Below are positions 1 to 14,885 of a stretch of DNA of 64,000 bases, in pieces. Position 1 is the first letter of the stretch. Each line of letters starts with the position of its first letter. The position numbers and the translations under genes were made by a program. The stretch spans positions 7,750,001 to 7,814,000 of the forward strand of contig NC_088312.1 of the NCBI RefSeq assembly GCF_910592395.1, in the 5' to 3' direction. This stretch comes from Lineus longissimus (Eukaryota; Nemertea; Pilidiophora; Heteronemertea; Lineidae). Below the pieces are notes generated by a model. It saw nothing but the letters and a program-made list of their open reading frames with translations, had not been told where the DNA came from and did no database searches.

Positions 1-1029
1 TTTGGGATGGCATCCGCGAATTTGGGTAGTCTATTCTGTCTTGAGAGAGCCCTGAGATAGCTAATGGGCACTCATACTCGAAGAATGCTGAGTATGGCGG
101 ATCCATGTCGCGTAGTGATTCTGTAAAACCACCCCGAGCCACTCATAGCTGCAGCTATTAAGAATGTCCCGATTAGGTATGTTAACGTCCCTCTCGTCCC
201 CACAGCGTTCTTTTCTACATGACACACACACGAGGTCCTTAACACGAGGTTGAGACTAGAAATCAATCATGTTATTGAGAGGCATATTATGTTCGCGGCG
301 TGATCATCTTCAAAAGAGAAATGCAGGAGCCTGGCCTGTTCTTCCCAGAAAGGAAATTAAACTTCTACAGTCGATGAAACGGTACCCTTTGGATGCGTGA
401 CGCGTTGTATAGCACCGGTCGCTAACTTGGCGTCAATACGTGAAAATCATTACAGAGAAATCTACTTAGTTAAATACAGATGGTATCAAAAATAGGCTAG
501 CTGTCTCTATGTCTTCCCTGTTTCAAATTCTTAGCAAAATTGATTGGAAGTAACTGTTCAGCTCGGTTCGAAGACCACACAACCTGCGTTCGTGGTGGTG
601 ATGTAGTCTTCTTCGTCTTCTTCTTCTTCCGTATTACTGGGTGTTAGTCTAAGAATACCGTTTTCATTCCGGATGTACGAGGTAACCATGGTGATGCGCT
701 TTGCGTTTTACCGATGTTGTCGTCCGTGTGCGGTAGCTTTGTCTGGTCGGGCCGTATGACGTCAGCTCCATGAGGCCTTAGGTTAAAAGAACACTCAGCA
801 GAACACCGGTAATGACACTAACTAAAAGTCCATTTACACCATTTAGCGTCTGACGTGTTAAATAAATCAGAACGCTACATTTTGGTATGAGATCAGCCGC
901 ATGTGGGTGTAACCCATCAATATCCAAGTCTACTATAGGCTTTTTGGAGAACGATTTATATTTGTCACGAACAAAATCGAAATTACCAGGAGTCCCCCCG
1001 CCCGCGAACAAGTGAAAAGAAACACATTA
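1..1029. other. Non-coding stretch, nothing recognised
   Basis: No open frame here looks like an exon bounded by good splice sites. The missing N-terminal exons of the tyrosine hydroxylase that begins at 2099 could lie here or before the window, but I found no segment resembling that regulatory domain. A short CTTCTT-rich run lies near 606-630. Confidence 0.5.
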
Positions 1030-1165
1030 TAAAAATAAAATATAAAGAAAAAAAAGAAAAAGAAAAAGAAAAATGATTACCACAACCGGAATCGAACTCG
1101 CGACCTTTGGATCGAACATCGTATTCTGCCATTTGTGACGAGCGCTCTACCAACTGCTCTAAAGT
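1030..1165 (-). repeat. tRNA-derived SINE-like element (A and B boxes, T-rich tail)
   Basis: Read on the minus strand, TTAGAGCAGTTGGTAGAGCG (1143-1162) matches a pol III A box and GAGTTCGATTCC (1088-1099) matches a B box. The element then runs into a tail of repeated TTTTTC units ending near 1030. The D stem is broken (GAGC instead of GCTC) and the spacing between the boxes is longer than in a normal tRNA, so this is more likely a tRNA-derived SINE head or tRNA pseudogene than a working tRNA. Confidence 0.6.
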
Positions 1166-2098
1166 TTCTAAGACTTCTGACGTCATGTATTTTTCGAAAT
1201 CTGATTGGCTGAAAGTCCCTGTACAAGTGTACACTCCATGCTTCCCGAAATTGGTGGCTTGCATTGGAACTTTTTCCCCCTTGTCCGTCATTAAAGGCAT
1301 TCAAGTGTGTTGGTCAACCATGACTATCTCATTTGTCCCTCCACCATGAGGCCTAGTTTCCCCTTATGACATCACTATTTCGGACACTCAGCGCCCCATT
1401 TCTGGAAAGGTGTATAGTGCCGCAAAGGTTCAGGAAAAAAAATCCCCCCCCGCCCCATGACACTTTGCGCTGTTGTGATTGGCTCAATATTGATCCAACG
1501 ATAGCTGTGCTGCAGTGCCCTTTCCGAGTACCCGGATCAATGATTTGTGGAACAGCCAATACTACCATTTGAGCAGACCGTATGGGGCACTCCCTCAGAT
1601 CACATCATTTCTGAAGAAATGATTTTTTCCAATAAAGCCCCCTACCGAGATAAAAGGTGACTAATTAGAAGACATTCCATAGGAGCTCGGCATGAGCGCC
1701 CGATATATACCGCACCCCATCTCCGCTCGACAATACTCCCTCGGGATAATTGCCCTGTTACTTGGTAATCATGGGACATTCATGAGCGGGGAATAACTGC
1801 CGAGGTCGATAGGCACCTCCAGTCCTTACTTGGTCTTTCGTATACCGCATGACTTTCGGAGTCTGTATAAATTGAATGGGTTTTTTTTCGAAAATCGCCT
1901 TGATATAGCGACAGATGAATGGTTATGACCGAAACACAATTACGACATCCCTGCGTGAATATATAATAATATGCATGTTGCAGTCTATAACAGACAGAAT
2001 AATACACTTTTCCTAGAGTACCAGAAGTGGTCATTCAAGAATGCGTTTTAATTTTTTTTAATAACTCGACTAATATTCTCGATTATCTGTCATTCCAG
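1166..2098. other. Non-coding, intron or upstream of the TH exons
   Basis: No convincing exon. A run of Cs interrupted by a G occurs around 1444-1455. If the TH gene extends upstream, this is its intron; the acceptor CAG at 2096-2098 closes it. Confidence 0.4.
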
Positions 2099-4177
2099 AG
2101 GCGATTCCATCCCACGAATAGAATATAACGAGGATGAAATCAGAACTTGGTAAGTACGGCCAAACAGACCAACTATATAATGGGGATGAACATGTATAGG
2201 CGTCTTATCATCTGTCACAAATTGTCCTATTTCATTTCAGGGGTGTCTCTTACCGACAGTTGAAGGAACTCTTCCCCACGCATGCGTGTCAGCAGCATAT
2301 AGATGTGTTCAAAATTTTGGAGAAGGAGGCAGGATATTCACCAGACAATGTCCCACAACTAGATGATGTTTCTAACTTTTTAAAAAGTAAATGAGAGATG
2401 AGTCCGTTATATAGTCGGTTTAATCGATTGATTCCGTTGAATCCGATAATGACATGCCCATAAAGGCTGTGAATCGAGTATCCAATGATAGTACCATGAT
2501 TCAATTTCTTTAAAATTTACCGGACCTGAGCCATATATATGTACGTATTTCAACTTCGCATGCAGGGAGCTCACCGATCGGTAAAAAGACAAGAATCCAT
2601 GATAGTCTGTTCAATCCGTCGAATCCGCGAAAGGCTCCATAGCTTAGCTTAGCTCGTTAGCTTGTTGTCGGCTCTGTATATTGGTTTATAATAAATATTG
2701 CTGATGTATATTGCTGTACATGTCATAACTGTATACTGAACATCCTTTTCAGAACGAACCGGGTTTCAACTGCGTCCCGTGTCCGGACTCTTGTCAGCCA
2801 GGGACTTCTTGGCCAGTCTTGCATTCCGAGTGTTCCAGTGCACGCAATACGTGCGACATCATTCTAAACCGTTGCATTCGCCTGAACCGTAAGTTTTCAT
2901 AAGCTGCTCAGGAGTTCTGTTACATTGACCCAAAGACAGAACAACCGACCGAATGTTCAATATTCTTTAAGGTATACTGTAAATGCGATTGGAAGGAGTC
3001 GTCATCAGATGTCGCAAGAGGAATGCGCACGAACTCTCTCAACCAATACGGCGTATGGGTGTGAATAAGCCCTAATAAAAAAATATTTTACTCATTTGCA
3101 TTCATTTTCTTTCCAGGGACTGTATCCATGAGCTTCTTGGTCACGTGCCCCTTCTCGCCGACCCAAGCTTCGCAGAGTTTTCTCAGCAGATTGGTTTGGC
3201 GTCCCTCGGCGTCTCCGATGATGACATCGAGAAATTCGCTACGGTAAGAAATGGTTAGAGATCGCCTTTACGCCGAGGTACCACCAAAAGCCATGCGACT
3301 GGCACTTCATTTTACCGGACAATGCGAGATTGAACGCGGCGGATCTTCAAGTCAACAGTACCTTGATGTGGGTTCCACACATAGACCTAAAGGATGTCAT
3401 ATTGAATGAAAAGCGTATAAATCTTTATGAAAACTAATCGAAGACTTGTAAAACGTCAAAATTCGCAAGACAATGGAGATGAAGACTGTATTGGGTACTA
3501 AGGGTTCCTAAACAATTTTATCTGATTTTAAAAGGATGCATGTGACTTAAAAACAATCCGTTGTTCCTTACCGTAGAATATTTCGTTAGTGCAATGATAA
3601 ATATAGCAGGTCGTTGCAACAAACATCTCGTATTCTTCTTTTAGCTCTACTGGTTCACAGTGGAATTCGGCCTGTGTCGTCAGAACGACAACATCAAGGC
3701 GATAGGCGCGGGCCTGCTGTCCTCCTTCGGCGAACTGATGCACGCCCTCTCTGATGTCCCAGAACACCGACCGTTTGAGCCAGAGAAGACGGCCTTGCAG
3801 ACCTACCAGGATGCTGATTACCAGCCTATTTATTTTGTCTCTGAATCCTTTGAGGACATGAAGGAAAAACTAAGGTCAGTTCCTTCAAGTAAAAATCCAG
3901 CTTCTCTCGAATGATGTTGTTTAACGATGTGACGGAGTATACCCATTATTTCTGCATATGTAAACACACCGGTACAGAAAGCCTCCGACTTAGCCTCGTC
4001 TTTGCATCGTCTTCTTGCAGGACCTATTCCCGAAATATCAAACGTCCAGTCGACATCACCTACAACCCGTTCACTCAATCAATAGAGGTCCTCAATGAAC
4101 CAGAGACGATGAAGTGTTTTATGGGAACCATCGGGAGACAGTTACAAGCTGTACAGGATGCCATCGGACGACTTTAG
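2099..4177 (+). CDS. TH: Tyrosine 3-monooxygenase (tyrosine hydroxylase), catalytic and C-terminal exons, 5' partial
   Basis: Six exons: 2099-2149, 2241-2386, 2753-2888, 3117-3243, 3645-3874 and 4021-4177, joining in frame to give 281 residues and TAG. This is a biopterin-dependent aromatic amino acid hydroxylase, which converts tyrosine to L-DOPA, the first step of catecholamine synthesis in neurons. Visible landmarks are [38 protein letters not shown], the iron ligands in HELLGHVP and the Glu in [10 protein letters not shown], then [13 protein letters not shown] and YFVSESFED. The C-terminal helix would form the tetramer coiled coil. [22 protein letters not shown] and FQCTQY favour tyrosine hydroxylase over phenylalanine or tryptophan hydroxylase, though PAH is the closest alternative. 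The regulatory N-terminus (about 150-200 residues in the family) is absent; the first exon enters with one leftover base, so an upstream coding exon must exist. Confidence 0.88.
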
Positions 4178-4648
4178 ACCACACTGGTCGGCGAAGACTT
4201 CGATGAAATTCTACTTCTCGGTCCAAAACGAAGACAACAAGGATTACGGAATTTTGTGTGTGAGCCATCAATGAATTCTATCATCCTTCAGACTTTTCTC
4301 GGACAACCGAGGAAATCACGGAAGCGAGTGCCTTTCTCAGATTTCTGTGAGTACCAGTGTATCATTGGGATGATTGGATAAATATTATAGTGGACTCCAG
4401 GTCGTACAACTGATCATGAAATGGGCTGGCAGGTAGCTGGGAGTAGAAAGAAGGACGCTCCTCTGGACGTCTCAGTCTTGGGACAAGGACTATGATTCAT
4501 GATAATATATATTGGCAATAACCTACATGTAGTGTACTTAGTATTGTTTATTGAAGCCTGTACCTCGCCGGACAGGGCTAGACGTCTAACTACCCTTATG
4601 GTATTGGCAAAAATCGGGACACTTTCGAGACATTGACTGTAATCAAAA
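4178..4648 (+). other. Likely 3' UTR of the TH gene
   Basis: Directly follows the TH stop codon and has no coding signal. The nearest convincing AATAAA is at 5610-5615, so the UTR may be long (about 1.4 kb) and include the 83-bp tandem repeat. Confidence 0.4.
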
Positions 4649-4893
4649 ACTCATTGCTTTTTCTGTAATACAATGTACTAGTATATGCCGATGACACCTG
4701 AGATGTCTTAGAAATTAGTTGTACTTTGAAGTAATGAGTTTTTACTGTAAGACAATGTACTAGTATATGCCGATGACACATGGGAGGTCTATAGAATGTA
4801 GCTGTACTTTGAAGTAATGAGTTTTTGCTGTAATACGATGTACTAGTATATGCCGATGACACCTGAGAGGTCTTAGAATGTAGCTGTATCAAC
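4649..4893 (+). repeat. Tandem repeat, three copies of an ~83-bp unit
   Basis: The string GTATATGCCGATGACAC recurs at 4681, 4763 and 4846, giving periods of 82 and 83 bp. Flanking TTTGAAGTAATGAGTTTTT also repeats. The third copy is cut short. It lies in the probable TH 3' UTR or just beyond it. Confidence 0.85.
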
Positions 4894-5609
4894 TGTAAGG
4901 AATTTGTGATTGGTGAATTCTGTAAATGCAAGTGTTGTATGATGTGACGTGCTGTATGTTAGTACTGCAACACTCGGATTTGGCTCTATAGTCAGTTTCG
5001 TGTTGGCGTCCATCAGCCCAATGTTATCATCAGAGTGTTAGTTCAGATTTGTTTGTTTTATAGAATCTATGTTACAACACTAAAATACACCAACACAAGT
5101 TAACAGGCCAGGCTGTAACGCCTGCTTGTAACACTCCTTTTAATTAGATGTACTTAAATTCAAAGAGAGATGGGATGCGTTGGATTCGAGATCAACTTAA
5201 TATTCTTGTGGTGAGTTATTCTTTTACGGGAGAGACTCTATCTTGCTCATATATCATTCCCACGCACTGATTACCGATGTATGAATCATCACCTCCCCTT
5301 CGAGGACGAAGAATTGAAATATCTTCGCATATGATCTATACCTACTAAACCGCCAAATTTACGAAACTACGATGCTGAAAAAGACTGGGGAAACTTTCAT
5401 GATTGTTACCCGAGCGGACTACGAAATTTCTCTTGATTTTTCAATTCAAAACTAAAGTATATTTTAGCCTTTATATGCGAAATCCTCTATGAATGTTCGC
5501 ACTTTCAGTCGACTTTATCGTTTCATCGTTTTGTTCATCTGATTTCACCATATGTCATCCATTTTACAAGCAATGCACCTTCATAAGCTTCTTGTATAGT
5601 TGTATATGA

Positions 5610-5615
5610 AATAAA
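5610..5615 (+). terminator. Possible polyadenylation signal (AATAAA) for TH
   Basis: AATAAA within GAAATAAATATTAATG, about 1.4 kb after the TH stop. It is the first strong hexamer on this strand, but the distance makes the assignment tentative. Confidence 0.35.
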
Positions 5616-5742
5616 TATTAATGATTAAGCACTGAGTAGTGTTAGGTTACTTCAAAAAGAAGAAATCAGACCATCTATAGATGCAATTGACTTGGAGAAA
5701 TCCCGAACTGGAATCTCATATATCAAAATGTTCTGGTAGCTG

Positions 5743-5755
5743 CCCCCCCCCCCCC
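5743..5755. repeat. Poly(C) tract, 13 bp
   Basis: Uninterrupted C run. Similar G or C runs occur at 46582-46593 (12 G), 52172-52189 (18 C), 55748-55761 (14 G) and 58250-58262 (13 G). Confidence 0.9.
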
Positions 5756-5878
5756 TATAAACCCCATGACAAAGGAATCATGCGTGCTCGCCTGTTCATA
5801 GTGAACACATTGGTCTGAGCGACAGACTGATTTACAGCTTTTGACGATAGAGAGAGACGAAGACCACTTGACTATATA

Positions 5879-6056
5879 GAGCACTAAACCTCTCTATTAT
5901 AGACACCCTTGGAGCTGACAAGTGCTGTCCTTAATTAATAGAGAGGTTTCCATATTAAAGAGGTTGAATTAAATGGAAACAATCAATTGGAGTCCAAAAC
6001 TCTAGTGTAGGAGGTTGTCCTTTATGGAGAGGTGTCCGCTAAGGGAGGTTCCACTG
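5879..6056. mobile_element. Short pogo/Tigger-like MITE, degraded left end
   Basis: The right end, read on the minus strand from 6056, is CAGTGGAACCTCCCTTAGCG, preceded by TA, as expected of Tc1/mariner-pogo termini. A mutated inverted copy (ACTAAACCTCTCTATTATAG) lies near 5881-5900. The interior repeats GAGAGG-type motifs. The element has no coding capacity and lies just upstream of the next gene. Confidence 0.55.
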
Positions 6057-6208
6057 TATATACAAAAAGTAATCCGCACAATCAAGCGCTATCTCAATTC
6101 TCGTAACATTTGATATCATGTGCTCTTGACTCATTAAGGCCTATTTTTAAGTATGATACCAGTACTAAATTCGTGATCGCGATCGGAAAGACCATTCATC
6201 AAGACAAC

Positions 6209-8693
6209 ATGCACTTGAGCGGGTGCAGCATTGCGTTACTTGTCTTAGCATCAGTATGCACATCAACGACTGTGTACCCAAGGAGCAGCTCCACCTTTTG
6301 GCCTCCGTCGCAGTACTGGGACGTCAAAGACTTCCCCAACCCACGGTATGATGTGAATAAATGTGGTCGTCGCGGACTATCCTCCTTCGTATGTGATCCA
6401 AACAACGTGTTATCAACAAATGATGGTGAGTGAACAGGCTGGACTTTACTAAATTGAGCAAGTAGAGATCACTGGTATCTGATTGGTTTTCACAAATATG
6501 ACGTCATCCATGCTCGTCTGGAATGCTGGAATTGATATTTTGTCTGAATCCTCTTTCCAGCCAACAGGATAGATGATGCGATTCGTTCCGTCCAGCGTAG
6601 CACTCCATGCGAGTGCGACACTTGCTCTGGTGGAAAGGGCAGGGGGTTTTCTATGGCAGTGGCCATTGTACCGTGGCTAAAACTACCACCAGGGTACGTA
6701 CTTCACGAAAATGATTGAAGCCGGGGATCTGAACACCAAGACAAAACCTTTTGGGGCGGACGGATGCTGCCGGTACAGTCATCATGATCCAGTCCGATTT
6801 GTCACATCCACCAGCAGGACTAAAAATGGTGATGTGGATCATATACTGATTAAGCGGGTCATCTTCAGGCGAAAAATATGCACAGTTAGGTGACTGGGTC
6901 ATTTTATTCCTGGTACAGGCGTGCATAGTTTCGTTTTACTGTCAGGTTGCAGAGACCCCTATCGGTGACTTCGTGTAAGTCAATCTGACCTACCAAGTTT
7001 CTGCTTATAGATTTCATTCAATAAAATCAAGGCGAAAAAATATTGATATCTTTTGTGGTATCATGCTATTGTTGTTAGGCAACCACACGACCAGTATTTC
7101 AGACTGATATGTTTGGTCATTGAAACATTGAAACGAACAGTGCCTTCAGTGTAACAAAATGAAGCTGATTCAGAATTAGTTATCAATAGAAGTGGGCGTA
7201 GCTTGGACACCTACGAAATGATGCTCTTGTCATGGAGTAGTCCGTTTAACAATTCATCTTCCCCTCGTATTCCAGTGTACCTCGGACTGATACCGAAGTG
7301 CAGCTCACCATTGAGCATTTTGCGGTTGAGCTCAATACAAACAGATGGAGCTTCGGTTACTGTAAGAATGATGCCGTTATCGTCTTGTCTACGAACGATA
7401 GAAAGGTAAGCAGAGTCCCGCCGCAGTGCGAATATAGAAACAATAAACTTGGAAATCTACGCCCTCTGGCAACGCCATCAATGTTTCTACCCTGTTGGGA
7501 AAACATCCCGTCTTGTTAATGCAATAGAGTGCGCCTCTGGTCTCCTTGCTGCCCATTCGACCCGCCAATGAAGCCCCCAAAGGTTGTGAGCATCTTCACA
7601 AGCCTAACAGTTCTTCGGCATGATCTGAAATGACAGTACAAATCATATCCTCAAATTGAAAGAGCAATTTCGAAAATCCCATGGTCCTTTTCCGCCTTCA
7701 CGTCATCTTTTTCCATACATATTCCTTTCTTTTTGCTCAGAAATGGTTTGCTTTTTCTTGCGTTCATTTCTATACCATTCTTGATATAACATAATGTTCG
7801 TGAGTGTATGCAGGCTTATTTAATCCATGATAATCTCATTCAGATCTTCACCGCGACTGGTCGGACCACGAACCAGTACCTCCCCAGTTACTGCGTGGAC
7901 AAGGCGTCCAATAGTGCCAAGAGTTCGCTGAAGAGATTCAGATACGCTGATGCCATAGTGGAAATATTGAATGATTACAAGTAAGTTCACACTCAAATTA
8001 CTGTAAAATTGTCTAGGAGTCGTCCTGACTGTCAATTAGGTTTTGCCTTGTTTATATACAGAAGCTTTGCCGTCATTATAGCACCTGGCTGCATGATTTG
8101 ACGGCTTTTGGGCTCTTACGGTCAATGTTTTGTAACATAGTCCACTGCGTGAGCTGTCCTTCGCTGCCACCAGGATACAGCCTGTCGCGGGGAATTGAGA
8201 TCAACCAAGACCGGAGAGAGGTAAGCAGGGGTCGCCGGCGTGGGACTCGGTGTCATTGTTTTGATCCGCGACATACAGAATATTACGGATTAGTTCTTCG
8301 GTGTCAGAATGACCGACGACAGAATTTACGTTCGATCCACATTCTCACATTCTCACAATCTCACATTTCAGGCGAACTCTAAACAATGGTGGCGACTGCA
8401 GTTATGGTGGTACAAGTCCTTGGGTAATTGCAGTTGCATGCGTTGTCCCAGCAATCTTACTCATTTCATTCTGCGCATGTATCATTAGCAGACGGCGACG
8501 CGCCGGATACATGGAGAGTGGCGGCAGTGGAAATGGGTTCTTCTACGGATGGATGGCGGGGAGTGCGGCGAGTAACCACCACCATCACCACGGGCATCAC
8601 CATCATGGGGGTGGTAGTAGCTGGGGAGGTGGTGGAGGCGGTGGTGGGTTCAGTTCCGCAGGGGGAGGCGGCGGTGGAGGTGCCAGTTGGTAA
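6209..8693 (+). CDS. MOLO1-like protein: signal peptide, TPM domain, one membrane span, His/Gly-rich tail
   Basis: Exons 6209-6425, 6561-6693, 7276-7405, 7844-7980 and 8372-8693 (TAA). A short exon ending at 8220 probably lies between the last two. The protein opens with a hydrophobic signal peptide (SIALLVLASVCTS). Next come FPNPRYDVNKCG, VCDPNNVLS and ANRIDDAIRSV, then FSMAVAIVPWLKLPPG, NRWSFGYCKNDAVIVLSTND and FTATGRTTNQYLPSYC, the pattern of a TPM domain as in nematode MOLO-1, an auxiliary subunit of levamisole-type acetylcholine receptors. The last exon encodes a membrane helix (WVIAVACVVPAILLISFCAC), a basic stop-transfer RRRR, a His cluster and a Gly-rich end GGFSSAGGGGGGGASW. The domain should face outside. 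Phases agree for exons 1-4, but the candidate exon 8181-8220 does not join the last exon in frame, so that junction is unsolved. The receptor role is inference from the family. Confidence 0.72.
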
Positions 8694-9123
8694 CTGTCGT
8701 CATTGTGTAGAGACCACGACAGGTCTACCAGTGATTGGGAAAGGTGTCTTCTGCAGCTTCCTGAACCGTCACAATCACCACATGCGTGGGAAAAATGTAC
8801 CTGGAAGTCTTATAAAATCCCTTATGACTGGTTCGGGTCTGAAGACTACATTGCCATGGTGATGTGTTGTTGGCCAAATCGATGATATATTCTGAAAATT
8901 ACTCAAACCTTCCAGTGAGACAAATGGCACAACGACAAGTTCAATTCGTGTCTTCGGGATGTGACATGGTTGTTGACCATATGGGGATTAAGCCACAGGA
9001 CTCTTCCACTAGTAGACCAGATCGGATCGAATTCGATGACAGATCTCTACAAGTGAATTACATTTGTTGATTACTTGTGATCTCCAAAAGTTGCAGTGCA
9101 ATATTGCACTGGCCATGCTCAGA

Positions 9124-9129
9124 AATAAA
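9124..9129 (+). terminator. Polyadenylation signal for the MOLO1-like gene
   Basis: AATAAA in AGAAATAAAATAATATTCGG, about 430 bp after the stop codon, in AT-rich sequence. Confidence 0.55.
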
Positions 9130-10188
9130 ATAATATTCGGAAATACTAAGTCTTATCATGTCTTATGGTCTTGTGTTTTCTATACAGAGAAGAACCTATG
9201 ATTTTTTCTGCAGTGTGCGGCATGGAAGAGCTGCTAGGGTCATCGATAATGACTGTCTTTTAGAGCGGCGCAACCCCGCCCCGGCGTCGTAAATCGTTTT
9301 TGGAAGACAACGCCTAATTTGGCCGCCCCAACTTTCTAGACACAACAACAGCTAGGTCTCCAAGGCAGCCCGATTTCGTTGTCCTATATCAAACTTCTCC
9401 TATGCAGTCCCATTCCGTCAACCTGCTCGTTATTCCTTAATGTATCGGGCGACAGGACGAAGCCTGTCCACTTTGTCCGGAGTGGGGGAAGAAGCTAAAC
9501 CGATCCCACTGCGTCTAGTCGGCGTTGTTCGTTGCTAGGCCCTCATCCGAAGACAGAGACTTTAGGATTGTTGCCACTGCTGATAAATCGGCATGTACAG
9601 AGTGTAGCTACATGTATAGTTGACCTCAACGATTGTTCATTCATCATGAAGACATGCGAGTTATGAACGAACACTAACGACTGTAACGACCAGTTACCAT
9701 CTTGACTTCAACTAAGCTGAGAATCGTCCTGCAGTGATTCCACCACATCAGAACAACACCGGTCATCGGCGGCCTGTTCGCTGCTTAGATATCTGGAACT
9801 TTCTGACAACTTGCTAACGTTTCTGAGCTTGAATGGGTCACAACCATGCCAGTTCATTCATTCAAAGTTGTCATCAATTCATGAAGAGAATGAAACGTAG
9901 TAAGCACGATCTGGGAAGCAGTGCAGCAACCAGTTTATGGGCAGACCACTCTCAGGTCCATGACCACACCCAGTTCAGATTTGGAAGCCTGGTGGCACAG
10001 AGGAAGACGAGTGTCCCACTTATGATCAGAAAGGTCATGGGTTGAGGATTGGCCAGTATGGCATAGTAGCACAGAATGCACACTACTTGTTTTCAACCAC
10101 CTTGGTTTTGGATGAAGCTGGGATATGAATGGAAGGTTCTTTGAGGCAGTACAGTTGCACAGTAACTAAGCACTACACAGAAGAACAT
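9130..10188. other. Intergenic stretch between convergent genes
   Basis: No exon-like segment on either strand. It separates the 3' ends of the MOLO1-like gene (+) and PSMA1 (-). I see no clear repeat. Confidence 0.5.
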
Positions 10189-10194
10189 TTTATT
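10189..10194 (-). terminator. Polyadenylation signal for PSMA1
   Basis: TTTATT on the plus strand reads AATAAA on the minus strand, about 740 bp beyond the PSMA1 stop codon. The intervening sequence is AT-rich and non-coding, as expected of a 3' UTR. Confidence 0.45.
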
Positions 10195-10930
10195 TCAATT
10201 CCAATCCATTTCTTGATCAGAACAATGTGTATAATGCATTGTGACATATCTGTAGATCTTGGGGTTTGATGGCCAGCTATCAGGAAAGAATTCGAAGATA
10301 CAGATTTTACAAAACATTTTGTATTATTCTAGTGCAATAAATCTGACACACATTCCACCTCCAAGACAGATTTTAACACAATTCAAAACAGCATGTAGCA
10401 CATTTTTTTACAAAGAACTCAGAATCATGGAATTTTAAAGACACTGAAATTTCAAAAGCTGACTGAGTTTACACTACAATACGTACATTGTGTCCAGATT
10501 AGAAGTGTAAGTTCTGGCAGCTCTGTTCATTTGGGAACACTTCTCAGTCATATGACCTGCACAGAGGTTGCTAGTAAACTTTAGGACACCGATGATTTTC
10601 ATTGTTGTAAACCATTGGGCTTCTTTTCATAAAATACATTTTCTTTTTATGAATGATGACTGTAGTATGGTACCTTTCTGTTTGGCAGAGAAGTCATAAA
10701 TCTTATTGTGTTCAACAAATTTTACTCTGTGTTTGATCTCGCATTCTTGGCTAATAATTTGAAATGCCACCGTCTTACTATCTGAACATCCTTATGGCCA
10801 ATGAACATATATGTAGCCACTGCCAGATTCCCATATGATTTGTTCATATTCACAGCCTTAAAAGTTGTGAACAAAGTTCTGTCAGACTCGAGACACACTG
10901 TCAAGTTTGTGACACACTACTGGGAACATC

Positions 10931-13944
<3,014 letters not shown>

Positions 13945-14879
13945 TTTTGCTGAATGTTGCCGGCTTAACAATTCTATCTCCGAAAGGGGAGAGGAGGAGT
14001 TTCACTAAAGTGTGGAATACAGATGTACGAAATAGCCGGACTGCCAGTACACAGACTGCACTGCTCGGTTGTCCGGATTTTTGTTTTATACCAACCCCTC
14101 GGTCATGCGCAAAAAGCTGCGCAGATTGATAGTTTTTGAGAACAAAGCTGAAAGGGATTTGTGATATTTTGCCTTCTAAAACCGCCAACAAACTAAAATG
14201 CCCGACGTTGAAATACTCTTAAGAGTGTTCTTACGTATTCCATAAAGTGTAAGGCTGCTTTAAATACCTATTATTCCTGTTGCATGTAGCATTTTCCCTG
14301 CTTTTTGCTGGATATTCAATGGTCTCGTCCTGTTTGTTTTGATTTTGTCATACAAAAATACAATACATGCATACCATAGGCCTACATGCATGACATGTCA
14401 TATGTTGTGTACATGGAATGATGGATGGAAGAGGTACACAATACACATGGTAAACTACAGGAACAGTACACACAATCGTGCCTCATGCTGGCTTGATCTT
14501 TCAATATGCATGATTAGAAGCCGATTAGACAAGCAGTGCCAGGATCATATCGTTTCAGTTTATATTCGTGTATGACGTATCGTATGTTGTATCATGTTTA
14601 TATGGCCTGGGCCTATTATTGTCAATATTGATAGGCTTAAAAAGAAAGCCGCTGCACACCGGCTGACCGGGCATGCGTCAATGCGGGCGGACATTAATGT
14701 TTGTTGTCGAGTCACACTGTGGGTACTCGGACTGCTTTCGGATGTTACTTTTGCCATGTTTTTGAAATCGAAAGCACTTGGACTTGGAGTTGAGCCACTA
14801 GTGACTAAGTATGGGAGATATCATCATTATCATGTTTACTGCTATGATATTTAATCATCTTTCTTGCTTTCTCTTCCAG
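13945..14879. promoter_or_regulatory. Shared upstream region of PSMA1 (-) and the coiled-coil/zinc-finger gene (+)
   Basis: The two genes point away from each other, with about 940 bp between their first recognised coding bases. PSMA1 5' UTR probably occupies the part just above 13944. A pyrimidine-rich acceptor at 14860-14879 shows that the plus-strand gene has at least one non-coding exon in here. No TATA-like element could be assigned with confidence. Confidence 0.45.
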
Positions 14880-14885
14880 CCTTAG

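Noticed and set aside
1078-1165. A functional tRNA gene
   Set aside because: The D stem does not pair, the box spacing is too long and no acceptor stem can be formed.
8428-8862. A 144-codon frame overlapping the last MOLO1-like exon
   Set aside because: It is the shifted frame of the GGN-rich exon. The frame with a membrane helix and the TPM-type tail explains the region better.
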